Below, piece after piece: positions 16,895 through 25,616 of a stretch of 40,658 bases of DNA; the stretch's first letter is position 1, and each line of letters begins with the position of its first letter. A program made the translations under genes and the position numbers. Source of the DNA: an uncultured Eubacteriales bacterium. Lineage in GTDB: Bacteria; Bacillota; Clostridia; Oscillospirales; Acutalibacteraceae. Where the stretch lies: contig CAKSDJ010000008.1 of NCBI GenBank assembly GCA_934445015.1, positions 1 to 40,658 of the forward strand, read 5' to 3'. The notes beneath the pieces were generated by a model. It was not told the origin of the DNA and searched no databases. It worked only from the letters and a program-made list of their open reading frames with translations.

Positions 16895-19800
16895 ATGAAG
16901 TATAATATAGCAATTTGCGGAACCTTTAATGTTGAGAATTACGGGGACGTTATGTTTCCGGAAATTTTCAAAAGAGCAATGGAAAAACGCGGTCTTGATT
17001 TTGATCTGTTTTTAATTTCTCCCGGCAGCACTTGCGAAAAAACATTGGCACCGGGCGCGAAGGTGTATTCTATAGGCGAGTTGAATGAAATCCATAAAAA
17101 ACATCCGCTCGACGCCATTATAATAGGCGGTGGTGCTTTAATTCATTATAATAGAATTTCGATTAAATTGGAGAATAATGACTATTTTTCAAATTACAAT
17201 ATTCACGATTCGTGGTATACACCGATTGCTTTTGCTGCGATACACGGCATAAAAGTGCTTTTTAATTTGCCGCAAGTACCGTACAATTTTCCAAAATCAA
17301 CAGCGAAAATAACTCAAAACGCATTTAACTTAGCAGATTATATTTCAGTGCGTGATAAAAAATCAGCAGAATATATTAAGGAAATTTTTTCGGATCACGG
17401 CAAAAATACACCTGAAGTGAGCGTGTATCCTGATTCTGTTTGTTGTATGTCCGAACTGATATCAGGTGAATATCTTAAATCAATTCGCAGCGATATAATC
17501 GACTTTGACGGTGACTATGCCGTGTTGCAATTTAATCCGCAAAAACCCGAAAGCGAAGATCCGGATTTGTTAAGAGCGATTAAACTCCTTAACAAGTCTG
17601 GTATGCGTGTTTTGCTTTTGCCGCTCGGATATACACATAACGACGCCACCGTACTTAAAGAATTTAATAACAAATACGGCAATTTGTGCTTTATAATTGA
17701 AAAAAAGCTTGACATATTTGAAATGGCATCTGTTCTTGCAGGTTGTAAAATATATATTGGGGCAAGTTTTCACGGTGCTATAACAGCTATTGCATATGAA
17801 AATGCTGCAATAAGCTATAATTATATTACTCCCAAGACAAAGAATACTGAGATCTTCAAAATGTCTAATATCGGTGATTTTGTTGCAGATAATGCCGATG
17901 ATGTATGCAAGATTCTTGACGGTTATTTAAACGGCAAACTGACGTTTAAACCCCAAATCAACCGTGTGATTTCACAAGTTAATGAACATTTTGATAAAAT
18001 TTTCAAACTGATTAATGAAAAAGATAAAAATAAATACAGTGTTGATGATTTCTTTGCACCGTTAATAGAACTTTTACCCGACAATGCGTATTTAGAAAAT
18101 CGTGTGGATTGCCTTACAGCCACAGCGGAAATGACCGATACACATGTAAAGAACCTTGAAAACATTTTAAATGATTACAAAAAATTTAATATTGAAAAAG
18201 ATGAAAAGATAAAAGAGTTGACTGACAGCAACAAAAAATTAAAAGAGAGATATTTGGAAGTTTTAGGCAATTATGAAACGGTGTTTAACAGCTATAATGA
18301 AATATCAAACAGCTTTTTTTGGCGTCTTACTTCTCCTGCACGCAAGATGTCTCAAAAATTTAAAAACTGTTTATCGCATAATAAAAAATTACTTGAAATT
18401 GCTATTTTTGCAAAAGGTTTTTTTCGTCACGGTATAAACGGAGGAAAAACCAGTCTTTCAAATTATAGAAAACTTGCATATGTAAATCCGACTGCATCAC
18501 ACCGTTTTATGAAACTTGAACTGCCGAAAAACATTATCGATGAGCAAAGGTCTTATAAATTCAATAAAGATATAACTTTCAGCATACTTGTTCCGCTTTA
18601 CAATACCCCTATGGATTTTCTTGAACAAATGATCGACAGCGTACAAGAGCAAACATATCAAAAGTGGGAACTTTGCCTTGCTGACGGAAGTGATGATAAG
18701 CATAATTATGTTCAAAAGTACTGTGAAAAGCTGGCTAAAAAGGATAAACGCATTAAGTACAAAAAACTTATTGAAAATAAAGGTATTTCTGATAATACAA
18801 ACGAGTGTATAAACATGGCAACAGGCAATTATATAGCGCTTTTTGATCATGACGATATACTTGAACACACTGTGCTCTTTGAGTATATGATTGCCATTTG
18901 TAACAAAAATGCGGATTTTATATACTGTGACGAAGATAAATTCAATGAATTTGGCGGAGAATTATATGATGAGAATTATAAGCCGGATTTTGCTGTTGAT
19001 AATTTGCGTTCAAATAATTATATATGCCATTTTACTGTATTTGATAGGGAACTTCTTAAAGAATGCGGTTTATTCAGAAAGCAGTTTGACGGCTCACAGG
19101 ATCATGATTTAATATTACGCCTTACTGAAAAGGCCAAAAATATTGTACACATACCAAAGATACTTTATCACTGGCGGGTAAGCGCAGCGTCGGTAGCATC
19201 TGATCCATATGCAAAACCTTATACTATTAATGCCGGCATACAGGCAGTTAAGGAGCATCTTAACCGTGTTGGCCTTTCGGGCACAGTTGAAAGCACTGTC
19301 ATGCACCCAAATATATATCGCATTAAATATGATATAATCGGAAACCCTTTGGTATCGATTATTATTCCAAATTATAATCATGTGAAAGAACTGTCAAGGT
19401 GCATTGATTCAATAGTAAATAGGACCACATATAAGAATTACGAGATTATAATCGTAGAGAATAATAGTGATAAAGAAACGTTTGAATATTATGACACTTT
19501 GAAAAAATATAATAACATAAAAGTTGTGGTATACAAACCTAAAGATGGATTTAATTATTCTGCAATCAATAATTACGGTGTGAGATTTGCAAATGGCGAA
19601 CATTATATACTTCTGAATAACGACGTTGAAGTAATAACCCCGGAATGGATAGAAGAAATGCTTATGTATTCTCAACGCGAAGATGTTGGTGCTGTTGGGG
19701 CGATGCTTTATTACCCCGATGATACAATACAACATGCAGGAGTTACAATAGGTGTACTTACACTTGCAGGGCATAACTTTAAGCATTATCCAAGAGGCAG

Positions 19801-20173
19801 TTGCGGTTATTTCGGTCGCGCAGGATACCAACAGAACGTGTCGGCGGTTACGGCTGCCTGTCTTATGGTTTCTGCGCAGGTTTATGACGAAGTGGGCGGC
19901 TTGGAAGAAAGTTTTGCTGTGGCATTTAATGATATAGATTTTTGCATGAAAATTCGTAAAGCGGGCTATTTAATTGTTTTTACGCCTTTTGCTGAACTTT
20001 ATCATTATGAGTCTATAAGCAGGGGAAATGATGAAACTCCTGAAAAACGTGCAAGATTTGTTTCCGAAGTTGAACAGTTCCAAAATAAATGGGCAAAGGA
20101 ACTTAAACAGGGCGATCCGTATTATAATCCGAATTTGACCCTTGATAGAGAAGATTTTTCACCAAAAAACTGA
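16895..20173 (+). CDS. Three-domain surface glycan enzyme: polysaccharide pyruvyltransferase + two GT2 glycosyltransferases
   Basis: 1092 residues. Residues 1-350 match polysaccharide pyruvyl transferases (PF04230 type): GTFNVENYGDVMFPEIF at 9-25, AIIIGGGALIHYN (74-86), ADYISVRDKKSAEYI (147-161), VSVYPDSV, and YIGASFHGAITAIAYE (287-302). Residues 398-470 look coiled-coil. FFWRLTSPARK (474-484) is a short motif often seen before GT2 domains. The first GT2 domain spans about 561-800 (FSILVPLYNTP; DHDD at 651-654; QDHDLILRL; HWRV). The second spans 818-1085 (VSIIIPNYNHV; LLNNDVEV with the metal-binding NND at 908-910; FNDIDFCMKIRKAGY). There are no membrane helices, so it probably works on the cytoplasmic face. 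Expected role: building a pyruvylated surface polymer; donor and acceptor sugars are unknown. It has its own promoter and terminator. Confidence 0.88.
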   Translation: MKYNIAICGTFNVENYGDVMFPEIFKRAMEKRGLDFDLFLISPGSTCEKTLAPGAKVYSIGELNEIHKKHPLDAIIIGGGALIHYNRISIKLENNDYFSNYNIHDSWYTPIAFAAIHGIKVLFNLPQVPYNFPKSTAKITQNAFNLADYISVRDKKSAEYIKEIFSDHGKNTPEVSVYPDSVCCMSELISGEYLKSIRSDIIDFDGDYAVLQFNPQKPESEDPDLLRAIKLLNKSGMRVLLLPLGYTHNDATVLKEFNNKYGNLCFIIEKKLDIFEMASVLAGCKIYIGASFHGAITAIAYENAAISYNYITPKTKNTEIFKMSNIGDFVADNADDVCKILDGYLNGKLTFKPQINRVISQVNEHFDKIFKLINEKDKNKYSVDDFFAPLIELLPDNAYLENRVDCLTATAEMTDTHVKNLENILNDYKKFNIEKDEKIKELTDSNKKLKERYLEVLGNYETVFNSYNEISNSFFWRLTSPARKMSQKFKNCLSHNKKLLEIAIFAKGFFRHGINGGKTSLSNYRKLAYVNPTASHRFMKLELPKNIIDEQRSYKFNKDITFSILVPLYNTPMDFLEQMIDSVQEQTYQKWELCLADGSDDKHNYVQKYCEKLAKKDKRIKYKKLIENKGISDNTNECINMATGNYIALFDHDDILEHTVLFEYMIAICNKNADFIYCDEDKFNEFGGELYDENYKPDFAVDNLRSNNYICHFTVFDRELLKECGLFRKQFDGSQDHDLILRLTEKAKNIVHIPKILYHWRVSAASVASDPYAKPYTINAGIQAVKEHLNRVGLSGTVESTVMHPNIYRIKYDIIGNPLVSIIIPNYNHVKELSRCIDSIVNRTTYKNYEIIIVENNSDKETFEYYDTLKKYNNIKVVVYKPKDGFNYSAINNYGVRFANGEHYILLNNDVEVITPEWIEEMLMYSQREDVGAVGAMLYYPDDTIQHAGVTIGVLTLAGHNFKHYPRGSCGYFGRAGYQQNVSAVTAACLMVSAQVYDEVGGLEESFAVAFNDIDFCMKIRKAGYLIVFTPFAELYHYESISRGNDETPEKRARFVSEVEQFQNKWAKELKQGDPYYNPNLTLDREDFSPKN

Positions 20174-20201
20174 TTATTTTGTTCTGTCCCTTTATGAAAG
20201 G

Positions 20202-20241
20202 CGGATTTTTGCAGCAACTTGCAAAAATCCGTCATTTTTTT
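20202..20241 (+). terminator. Rho-independent terminator after the three-domain gene
   Basis: CGGATTTTTGCA (20202-20213) pairs with TGCAAAAATCCG (20220-20231) over 12 bp with a 6-nt loop, then TCA and seven T. Confidence 0.92.
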
Positions 20242-20242
20242 A

Positions 20243-20271
20243 TTTACTTTTCAAGTGAAAAGTGTTATTAT
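20243..20271 (+). promoter_or_regulatory. nifJ promoter containing a perfect dyad in its spacer
   Basis: TTTACT (20243-20248), 17-bp spacer, TATTAT (20266-20271). ACTTTTCA (20246-20253) and TGAAAAGT (20256-20263) form a perfect 8-bp inverted repeat around AG, overlapping the -35 box and filling most of the spacer. A bound protein would block RNA polymerase, so repressor control is plausible. The dyad does not match Rex, FNR, Fur or PerR boxes known to me. Confidence 0.55.
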
Positions 20272-20336
20272 ATATTTTGTATGAGACTGAGCATGAGGAC
20301 AGCCTCTCACATATTATTTTACAGGAGGAATTTTCC

Positions 20337-23300
20337 ATGGCAAGAAAGTTCAAAACTATGGACGGCAACAATGCTGCGGCGCACGTTGCGTATGCGTTTA
20401 CCGAAGTCGCAGGTATTTACCCGATTACACCGTCCAGTCCTATGGCAGACTATGTTGATCAATGGTCGGCTCAGGGATTAAAGAATATTTTCGGTACAAG
20501 GGTAAATGTTGTTGAAATGCAGTCTGAAGCAGGTGCCGCAGGTACTGTTCACGGTTCTTTGGCAGCCGGCGCGCTTACCACTACATTTACCGCATCACAG
20601 GGTCTTTTACTTATGATACCCAATATGTACAAGATTGCGGGCGAGTTACTGCCCTGTGTATTCCATGTATCGGCACGTTGCGTAGCAAGCCATGCTCTTA
20701 ACATTTTCGGTGACCATTCTGACGTATATGCGTGCCGCCAAACAGGCTTTGCAATGCTTGCAGAAACTAACCCGCAAGAGGTTATGGATCTCGCCGCAGT
20801 TGCACATCTTTCTGCAATTAAGGGCCGTGTTCCGTTTATTAACTTCTTTGACGGTTTCCGTACCTCGCACGAAATTCAAAAAATTCAGATTTGGGATTAC
20901 GACGACCTTAAAGAAATGTGCGATATGGATGCGGTTGACGCATTCCGCAAACGCGCTCTTAACCCTGAACACCCCGTTATGCGCGGCTCACATGAAAATG
21001 ATGATATCTTCTTCCAGAACAGAGAGGCTTGCAACAAGTATTATAACGCACTTCCTGCCATTGTTGAAGAATATATGGACAAGGTTAATGCCAAACTCGG
21101 CACTGACTATAAGTTGTTTAACTACTACGGCGCACCTGATGCCGAGCGTGTAATCGTGGCAATGGGTTCACTTTGCGACGTTGCGGAAGAAGTTATTGAC
21201 TATCTTACCGCAGCAGGCGAAAAAGTGGGTCTTGTTAAAGTCAGACTTTATCGACCTTTCAGTGCTGAAAAGCTTGTTGAGGCTATACCTGCAACCGCTA
21301 AAAAAATCGCCGTTCTTGACAGAACAAAAGAACCCGGTTCTTTGGGCGAACCTCTTTATATGGATGTTGTAAGTGCGCTTGCCCAAACAGGCCGCAAAAT
21401 TGATAAAGTTGTAGGCGGCCGTTACGGCTTGGGTTCAAAGGATACACCTCCTTCAAGCATTTTTGCAGTATACAAGGAGCTTGAAAAAGACGCACCGCGC
21501 CACAACTTTACAATCGGTATCAATGATGATGTTACCAATCTTTCTCTGCCTGAGGTAGAAGCACCGAACACTGCTGCAGAAGGTACAATCGAGTGCAAAT
21601 TCTGGGGTCTCGGCGGTGACGGTACAGTCGGCGCAAACAAAGACTCTATCAAAATTATCGGTGACCATACCGATAAATATGTTCAGGCATACTTCCAGTA
21701 TGACTCAAAGAAAACAGGCGGTATTACAATTTCTCACCTGCGTTTCGGCGACAAACCTATCAAGAGCCCTTACTACATAAATAAAGCAGACTTTGTTGCC
21801 TGCCATAACCCGTCTTATGTAATTAAAGGCTACAAGATGGTTAATGACGTTAAACCCGGCGGTGTATATCTTATCAACTGCCAGTGGACACCCGAAGAGT
21901 TAAATCATCATATGCCTGCAGATGCAAAGCGTTATATTGCCAACAACAATATACAACTTTACACTGTTAACGCTATTGATATTGCAGCACAGATAGGTCT
22001 CGGCAAACGTACAAACACTGTTTTGCAGTCTGCGTTCTTTGCACTTTCAAAAGTGCTCCCCGCAGAAGAGGCTATCGGATATATGAAAGAAAAAGCTCAG
22101 AAGTTTATGAAAAAGGGTAAAGAGATCGTTGAGATGAACGAAAAGGCTATTGACGCCGGTGCTACAGCATTCGTTAAGATCGACGTTCCTGCCGACTGGG
22201 CTAACGCAACCGATGACGTTAAAGCAGTTAAATCCGAAGGCAAAGAAAAACTCGTTAAAATGGTTGATACCATTATGAAGCCCGTAGGTCTTATGAACGG
22301 TTACGAACTCCCTGTATCTGCTTTTACAGACCATGTTGACGGCACGTTTGAACAGGGCGCTTCTGCGTATGAAAAACGCGGTGTTGCGGTTATGGTTCCC
22401 GAATGGAACAACGAAACCTGTATCGGCTGTAACAAGTGCGCATTTGTATGTCCTCATGCTACAATACGTCCGTTCGCTTTGTCTGCCGATGAAAAAGCTG
22501 CTGCACCCGAGTCGCTTAAAGTTGCTACAAAAGAAAAACTTGTTACCAATAAGGGTTATGCTTACACAATGGCAATATCTCCGCTTGATTGTATGGGTTG
22601 CGGTGTTTGTATAGGCGTTTGTCCTACATCTTCACTTAAAATGGTTCCGCAGGAATCACAGCTTCCGCAGCAAGACGCATTTGATTATTGTGTTGCCGAT
22701 GTATCTGAAAAAGCAGATGTTGCAAGCAGCGCAAACCTTATATCTTCACAGTTCAAAAAGCCGTTGCTTGAATTCTCTGGTTCATGTGCTGGCTGTGCAG
22801 AAACATCTTATGCACGCCTTATAACACAGTTGTTCGGCGACAGAATGTATATTTCAAATGCAACGGGTTGTTCTTCAATCTGGGGCGGTCCTGCCGCTAC
22901 ATCACCTTATACTACCGATGCCAACGGTCACGGTCCTGCTTGGGCTAACTCACTGTTTGAAGATAACGCAGAGCATGGTTTCGGTATGTATCTCGGTCAA
23001 AAAGCAATCAGAAACAGACTTATTGACGATGTTAAACTGATTGTTGAAAGCGATAAGGCCACTGCAGATGTTAAGGCAGCAGGTGAGCAGTACCTTGCAA
23101 CACTTGATGACGGCGCTAAAAACGGCGATGCTTCAAAGGCACTTGTTGATGCACTTAAAGCACAAAATGCCAATTGCGATATCTGTAATGATGTTCTCAA
23201 TAACAGCGAATATCTTTCTAAAAAGTCTGTTTGGATATTCGGCGGTGACGGTTGGGCTTACGATATCGGCTTCGGCGGTGTTGACCATGTGCTTGCTACC

Positions 23301-23885
23301 GGCGAAAATGTTAACATTATGGTATTTGATACCGAAGTTTACTCTAACACAGGCGGACAGGCTTCTAAAGCGTCTAACATAGGTCAGGTTGCACAGTTTG
23401 CTGCAGCAGGTAAGGCAATCAATAAAAAGAGCCTTGCAGAGATAGCAATGTCCTACGGTTATGTTTACGTTGCTCAGATTGCTATGGGCGCTGACCAGAA
23501 TCAGACTCTTAAGGCTATTAAAGAGGCTGAGGCTTATAACGGTCCTTCAATAGTTATCGGTTACGCTCCCTGCGAAATGCACTCTATTAAGGGCGGTATG
23601 ACCAACTGTCAGAAAGAAATGAAGAGAGCGGTAGACGCAGGTTATTGGGATCTTTTCCGTTACAATCCTGCACTTAAAGCAGAGGGTAAAAATCCGTTCA
23701 GCCTTGACAGCAAACCTGCAACTGCGGATTATAAAGAGTTCATTCTTAATGAGGCTCGTTACTCATCACTTACACGTTCGTTCCCCGATCGTGCAGAATT
23801 ACTCTTTGATAAGGCGGCAAATGCAGCAAAGGCGCGCCGTGCTCATCTTGAAAAACTTGTTGAACTTTACGGTAAACAAGACTGA
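20337..23885 (+). CDS. nifJ: Pyruvate:ferredoxin (flavodoxin) oxidoreductase, single-chain
   Basis: Oxidatively decarboxylates pyruvate to acetyl-CoA and CO2 and reduces ferredoxin, the main pyruvate outlet of anaerobic clostridia. The protein has 1182 residues from the ATG at 20337, which follows a perfect ACAGGAGG site; the longer reading from 20262 starts at the transcription start and is unlikely. Domains in order: TPP pyrimidine domain with GIYPITPSSPMADYVD at the N-terminus, the gamma-like domain near GLGGDGTVGANKDS, two [4Fe-4S] clusters starting at C695 (CIGCNKCAFVCP) and C752 (CMGCGVCIGVCP), and the TPP-binding C-terminal domain. That last domain has GSCAGCAETSYARL, GGDGWAYDIGFGG and EVYSNTGGQASKA. 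The length matches the family. It is monocistronic between two clear terminators. Confidence 0.97.
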   Translation: MARKFKTMDGNNAAAHVAYAFTEVAGIYPITPSSPMADYVDQWSAQGLKNIFGTRVNVVEMQSEAGAAGTVHGSLAAGALTTTFTASQGLLLMIPNMYKIAGELLPCVFHVSARCVASHALNIFGDHSDVYACRQTGFAMLAETNPQEVMDLAAVAHLSAIKGRVPFINFFDGFRTSHEIQKIQIWDYDDLKEMCDMDAVDAFRKRALNPEHPVMRGSHENDDIFFQNREACNKYYNALPAIVEEYMDKVNAKLGTDYKLFNYYGAPDAERVIVAMGSLCDVAEEVIDYLTAAGEKVGLVKVRLYRPFSAEKLVEAIPATAKKIAVLDRTKEPGSLGEPLYMDVVSALAQTGRKIDKVVGGRYGLGSKDTPPSSIFAVYKELEKDAPRHNFTIGINDDVTNLSLPEVEAPNTAAEGTIECKFWGLGGDGTVGANKDSIKIIGDHTDKYVQAYFQYDSKKTGGITISHLRFGDKPIKSPYYINKADFVACHNPSYVIKGYKMVNDVKPGGVYLINCQWTPEELNHHMPADAKRYIANNNIQLYTVNAIDIAAQIGLGKRTNTVLQSAFFALSKVLPAEEAIGYMKEKAQKFMKKGKEIVEMNEKAIDAGATAFVKIDVPADWANATDDVKAVKSEGKEKLVKMVDTIMKPVGLMNGYELPVSAFTDHVDGTFEQGASAYEKRGVAVMVPEWNNETCIGCNKCAFVCPHATIRPFALSADEKAAAPESLKVATKEKLVTNKGYAYTMAISPLDCMGCGVCIGVCPTSSLKMVPQESQLPQQDAFDYCVADVSEKADVASSANLISSQFKKPLLEFSGSCAGCAETSYARLITQLFGDRMYISNATGCSSIWGGPAATSPYTTDANGHGPAWANSLFEDNAEHGFGMYLGQKAIRNRLIDDVKLIVESDKATADVKAAGEQYLATLDDGAKNGDASKALVDALKAQNANCDICNDVLNNSEYLSKKSVWIFGGDGWAYDIGFGGVDHVLATGENVNIMVFDTEVYSNTGGQASKASNIGQVAQFAAAGKAINKKSLAEIAMSYGYVYVAQIAMGADQNQTLKAIKEAEAYNGPSIVIGYAPCEMHSIKGGMTNCQKEMKRAVDAGYWDLFRYNPALKAEGKNPFSLDSKPATADYKEFILNEARYSSLTRSFPDRAELLFDKAANAAKARRAHLEKLVELYGKQD

Positions 23886-23909
23886 TAGGTAAATACTTTA
23901 ATAATTAAA

Positions 23910-23946
23910 ACACAGGCAACCTTTATTCGGTTGCCTGTGTTTTTTG
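23910..23946. terminator. Bidirectional terminator between nifJ and the DUF378 gene
   Basis: ACACAGGCAACC (23910-23921) pairs perfectly with GGTTGCCTGTGT (23929-23940). Six T follow on the plus strand, and an A-rich run on the left gives a U-rich end for the convergent minus-strand transcript. Confidence 0.9.
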
Positions 23947-24159
23947 TTAATCGGCTGTTACAACCTTATCACTGTCGTTTCTGAACAAAAGCGATATACA
24001 CCAAATGCCGGCAAGAGCGATAACAGTATAGACAATACGGCTAAGCAGCACGCCCGTACCGCCAAAGATCCACGCTACAAGGTCAAAACTGAAAAGACCC
24101 ACAAGGCCCCAGTTAATACAGCCTATAATGGCGAGTATCAAACATATTTTGTCAAACAT
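23947..24159 (-). CDS. DUF378 family small membrane protein
   Basis: 70 residues, almost entirely two hydrophobic helices with a short charged tail. ILAIIGCINWGLVGLF near the N-terminus is the defining stretch of DUF378 (the B. subtilis YuzA type). Function is unknown in the family; a small two-helix inner-membrane protein is all that can be said. A GAGGTG ribosome binding site precedes the ATG. Its stop codon touches the shared bidirectional terminator after nifJ. It is followed upstream by an independent SASP gene with its own terminator, so it is likely a single-gene unit. Confidence 0.88.
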   Translation of the reverse strand: MFDKICLILAIIGCINWGLVGLFSFDLVAWIFGGTGVLLSRIVYTVIALAGIWCISLLFRNDSDKVVTAD

Positions 24160-24220
24160 CTATTTTCACCTCTTTATTAGTATTTTGAGTCTGTTTTAAT
24201 TAAAATATACTCTTTTGAAA

Positions 24221-24254
24221 AAAGCGCCGACAGGTTTTTTCCGGTCGGCGCTTT
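24221..24254 (-). terminator. Terminator of the SASP gene
   Basis: AAAGCGCCGAC (24221-24231) and GTCGGCGCTTT (24244-24254) form an 11-bp stem. In the minus direction it ends in a run of T (A-run at 24218-24223 on the plus strand). Confidence 0.88.
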
Positions 24255-24280
24255 AAAATTCAGTTGTGTTTAATCACAAC

Positions 24281-24466
24281 TTATTTCATGCTGTTTTCGT
24301 AAGATTCGATCATCTTTTTAACCATCTGTCCGCCGATAGAACCAGCCTGTTTAGAGGTTAAATCGCCGTTGTATCCCTGTTTAAGATTAACGCCTACTTC
24401 GTTAGCGGCTTCCATCTTAAAGCGATTGAGAGCTTCTTTTGCCTCAGGTACTACATTTTTAGCCAT
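24281..24466 (-). CDS. Small acid-soluble spore protein, alpha/beta type
   Basis: 61 residues. Coats and protects spore DNA and is degraded by the Gpr protease on germination. The expected landmarks are present: KMEAANEVGV (equivalent to the Gpr-cleavage region E-[IF]-A-x-E-[FL]-GV), DLTSKQAGSIGGQMVKKMI, and a short charged N-terminus with MAKN. The AAGGAG ribosome binding site supports the start. A sigma-G promoter is expected; no unambiguous match was found in the AT-rich region upstream. This gene is the clearest evidence that the organism forms endospores. Confidence 0.94.
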   Translation of the reverse strand: MAKNVVPEAKEALNRFKMEAANEVGVNLKQGYNGDLTSKQAGSIGGQMVKKMIESYENSMK

Positions 24467-24481
24467 CGTGTTTCACTCCTT

Positions 24482-24724
24482 ACTTTAATAATGTTTTTTG
24501 CGTTTGCATTATTATTCTGTGAAATACATTTGAAAATATAAAAGGTAAATAATGATTGTAATTACATTTTTTTCATAAAAAATTTTTTAGTTGTAATAAA
24601 TTTGATTATACCAAACCATCGTATAACATTCACTGACATAAATATTATTGCTATTTTCCTTGTATTATATTATAATATTATCAAAAGACAATAAATCTTC
24701 ATTTTTAAATAAAACTATCGTTCA
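24482..24724. other. AT-rich gene-free stretch
   Basis: About 240 bases of very AT-rich DNA between the SASP gene and the decayed ORF. No open frame with a ribosome binding site, tRNA or clear hairpin terminator was found. It must contain the SASP promoter. Confidence 0.6.
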
Positions 24725-24939
24725 TTAGACCATTGTAACGGCAGCAATACCGTTCGCAATTAAATGATTTAAGACAATATTTGCATCATCAATTAAAATT
24801 TCTCCACTGTAACCGCTTTGTTTTAACTTCCCTATCTTTATTGCCAATTGTATTCATATTTATTTAATGGTATATAATCGCATCCACTGCAATATACACA
24901 GACTGCACCATACTGATTATGGGCAATAAGTAATTGCAT
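24725..24939 (-). pseudogene. Small frameshifted ORF of unknown family
   Basis: The minus strand from ATG 24939 reads 33 codons (MQLLIAHNQYGAVCVYCSGC...) and stops at a TAA near 24840. A different frame, open from about 24853 to a TAA at 24725, continues with protein-like sequence (IGKLKQSGYSGEILIDD, then IVLNHLIANGIAAV). Joining the two frames by one indel near 24841-24853 would give one polypeptide of about 70 residues with a C-x2-C pair. No convincing ribosome binding site is present. It is probably a decayed gene in the integration scar next to tRNA-Arg; I do not recognise the family. Confidence 0.4.
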
Positions 24940-24986
24940 ATAAATCTTTTAATAAAATCACCTCATTTTGAAAGGAAAATAATTTA

Positions 24987-25616
24987 ATGAAAAAAACAAT
25001 TTCAATTTTAATAACAGCATTATTTGTAATCGGACTTTGCTCTTGCGGCGGCAACAATAAAACTTCTAATCAAAATTCTACTGCAAATAAAACTACCGCC
25101 TCAGATGTATCTGAAAGCGGCAGCAAGTCTTCGCAAAATACCGACACTGTAGTAGTACCTAATGTTGTTGGGATGAATGTCGACGTAGCGACCAAGGAAT
25201 TGGAAGAGTTGGGGTTAGTGGTGGAAAGTGAACCAGTGTACAAAGCATATGTAAGAAGACATCAAGAATATATTTTGGCAGACATAGGAACTGTAACCGA
25301 ACAAGAAAAATATGATAATAATTATATTATTTTATATTATCAAGAAAAAGGAAATAGATTTGAGTATACAGAAAACCAAGACAATACTATTACACTTGGC
25401 GCGGCAACTTCGTACAATCCAAATGAAGAATTTATAATTCCCGCATTTTATAAAAATAAAAAGGTTGTTGCGTTATCAACAGAATGTGTTGGTTTTCTTA
25501 ATAGGATTTCAGAAGAATTTAATATTCCTGCAATTAAAATTCCTGAAGGAGTAATTGTTCAATCTAATATAGAGTGTAATAATATTATTTATTATAACCC
25601 AAATGCCGCACGATAG
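24987..25616 (+). CDS. PASTA-domain lipoprotein with atypical C-terminus
   Basis: 209 residues. A signal peptide with lipobox ends at Cys20 (GLCSC), followed by a Ser/Thr/Asn-rich linker (22-52). A PASTA domain starts at VVVPNVVGMNVDVATKELEE (55-74). Such domains bind peptidoglycan or muropeptides in other proteins. Residues 135-190 (ITLGAATSYNPNEEFIIPAF, then IPEGVIV) resemble the start of BspA-type leucine-rich repeats, but the repeat breaks off. The last eight or so codons lie inside the 3' end of the opposing phage tail gene remnant, a 25-base tail-to-tail overlap. The natural C-terminus may therefore have been lost at a recombination junction. Ribosome binding site AAAGGA at about 10 bases. 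Confidence 0.7.
   Translation: MKKTISILITALFVIGLCSCGGNNKTSNQNSTANKTTASDVSESGSKSSQNTDTVVVPNVVGMNVDVATKELEELGLVVESEPVYKAYVRRHQEYILADIGTVTEQEKYDNNYIILYYQEKGNRFEYTENQDNTITLGAATSYNPNEEFIIPAFYKNKKVVALSTECVGFLNRISEEFNIPAIKIPEGVIVQSNIECNNIIYYNPNAAR

Noticed and set aside
24475..24540. Sigma-G promoter upstream of the SASP gene (CATTATTA near 24486-24493)
   Set aside because: Too close to the ribosome binding site and the -35 spacing is wrong; no reliable match found, so not listed.
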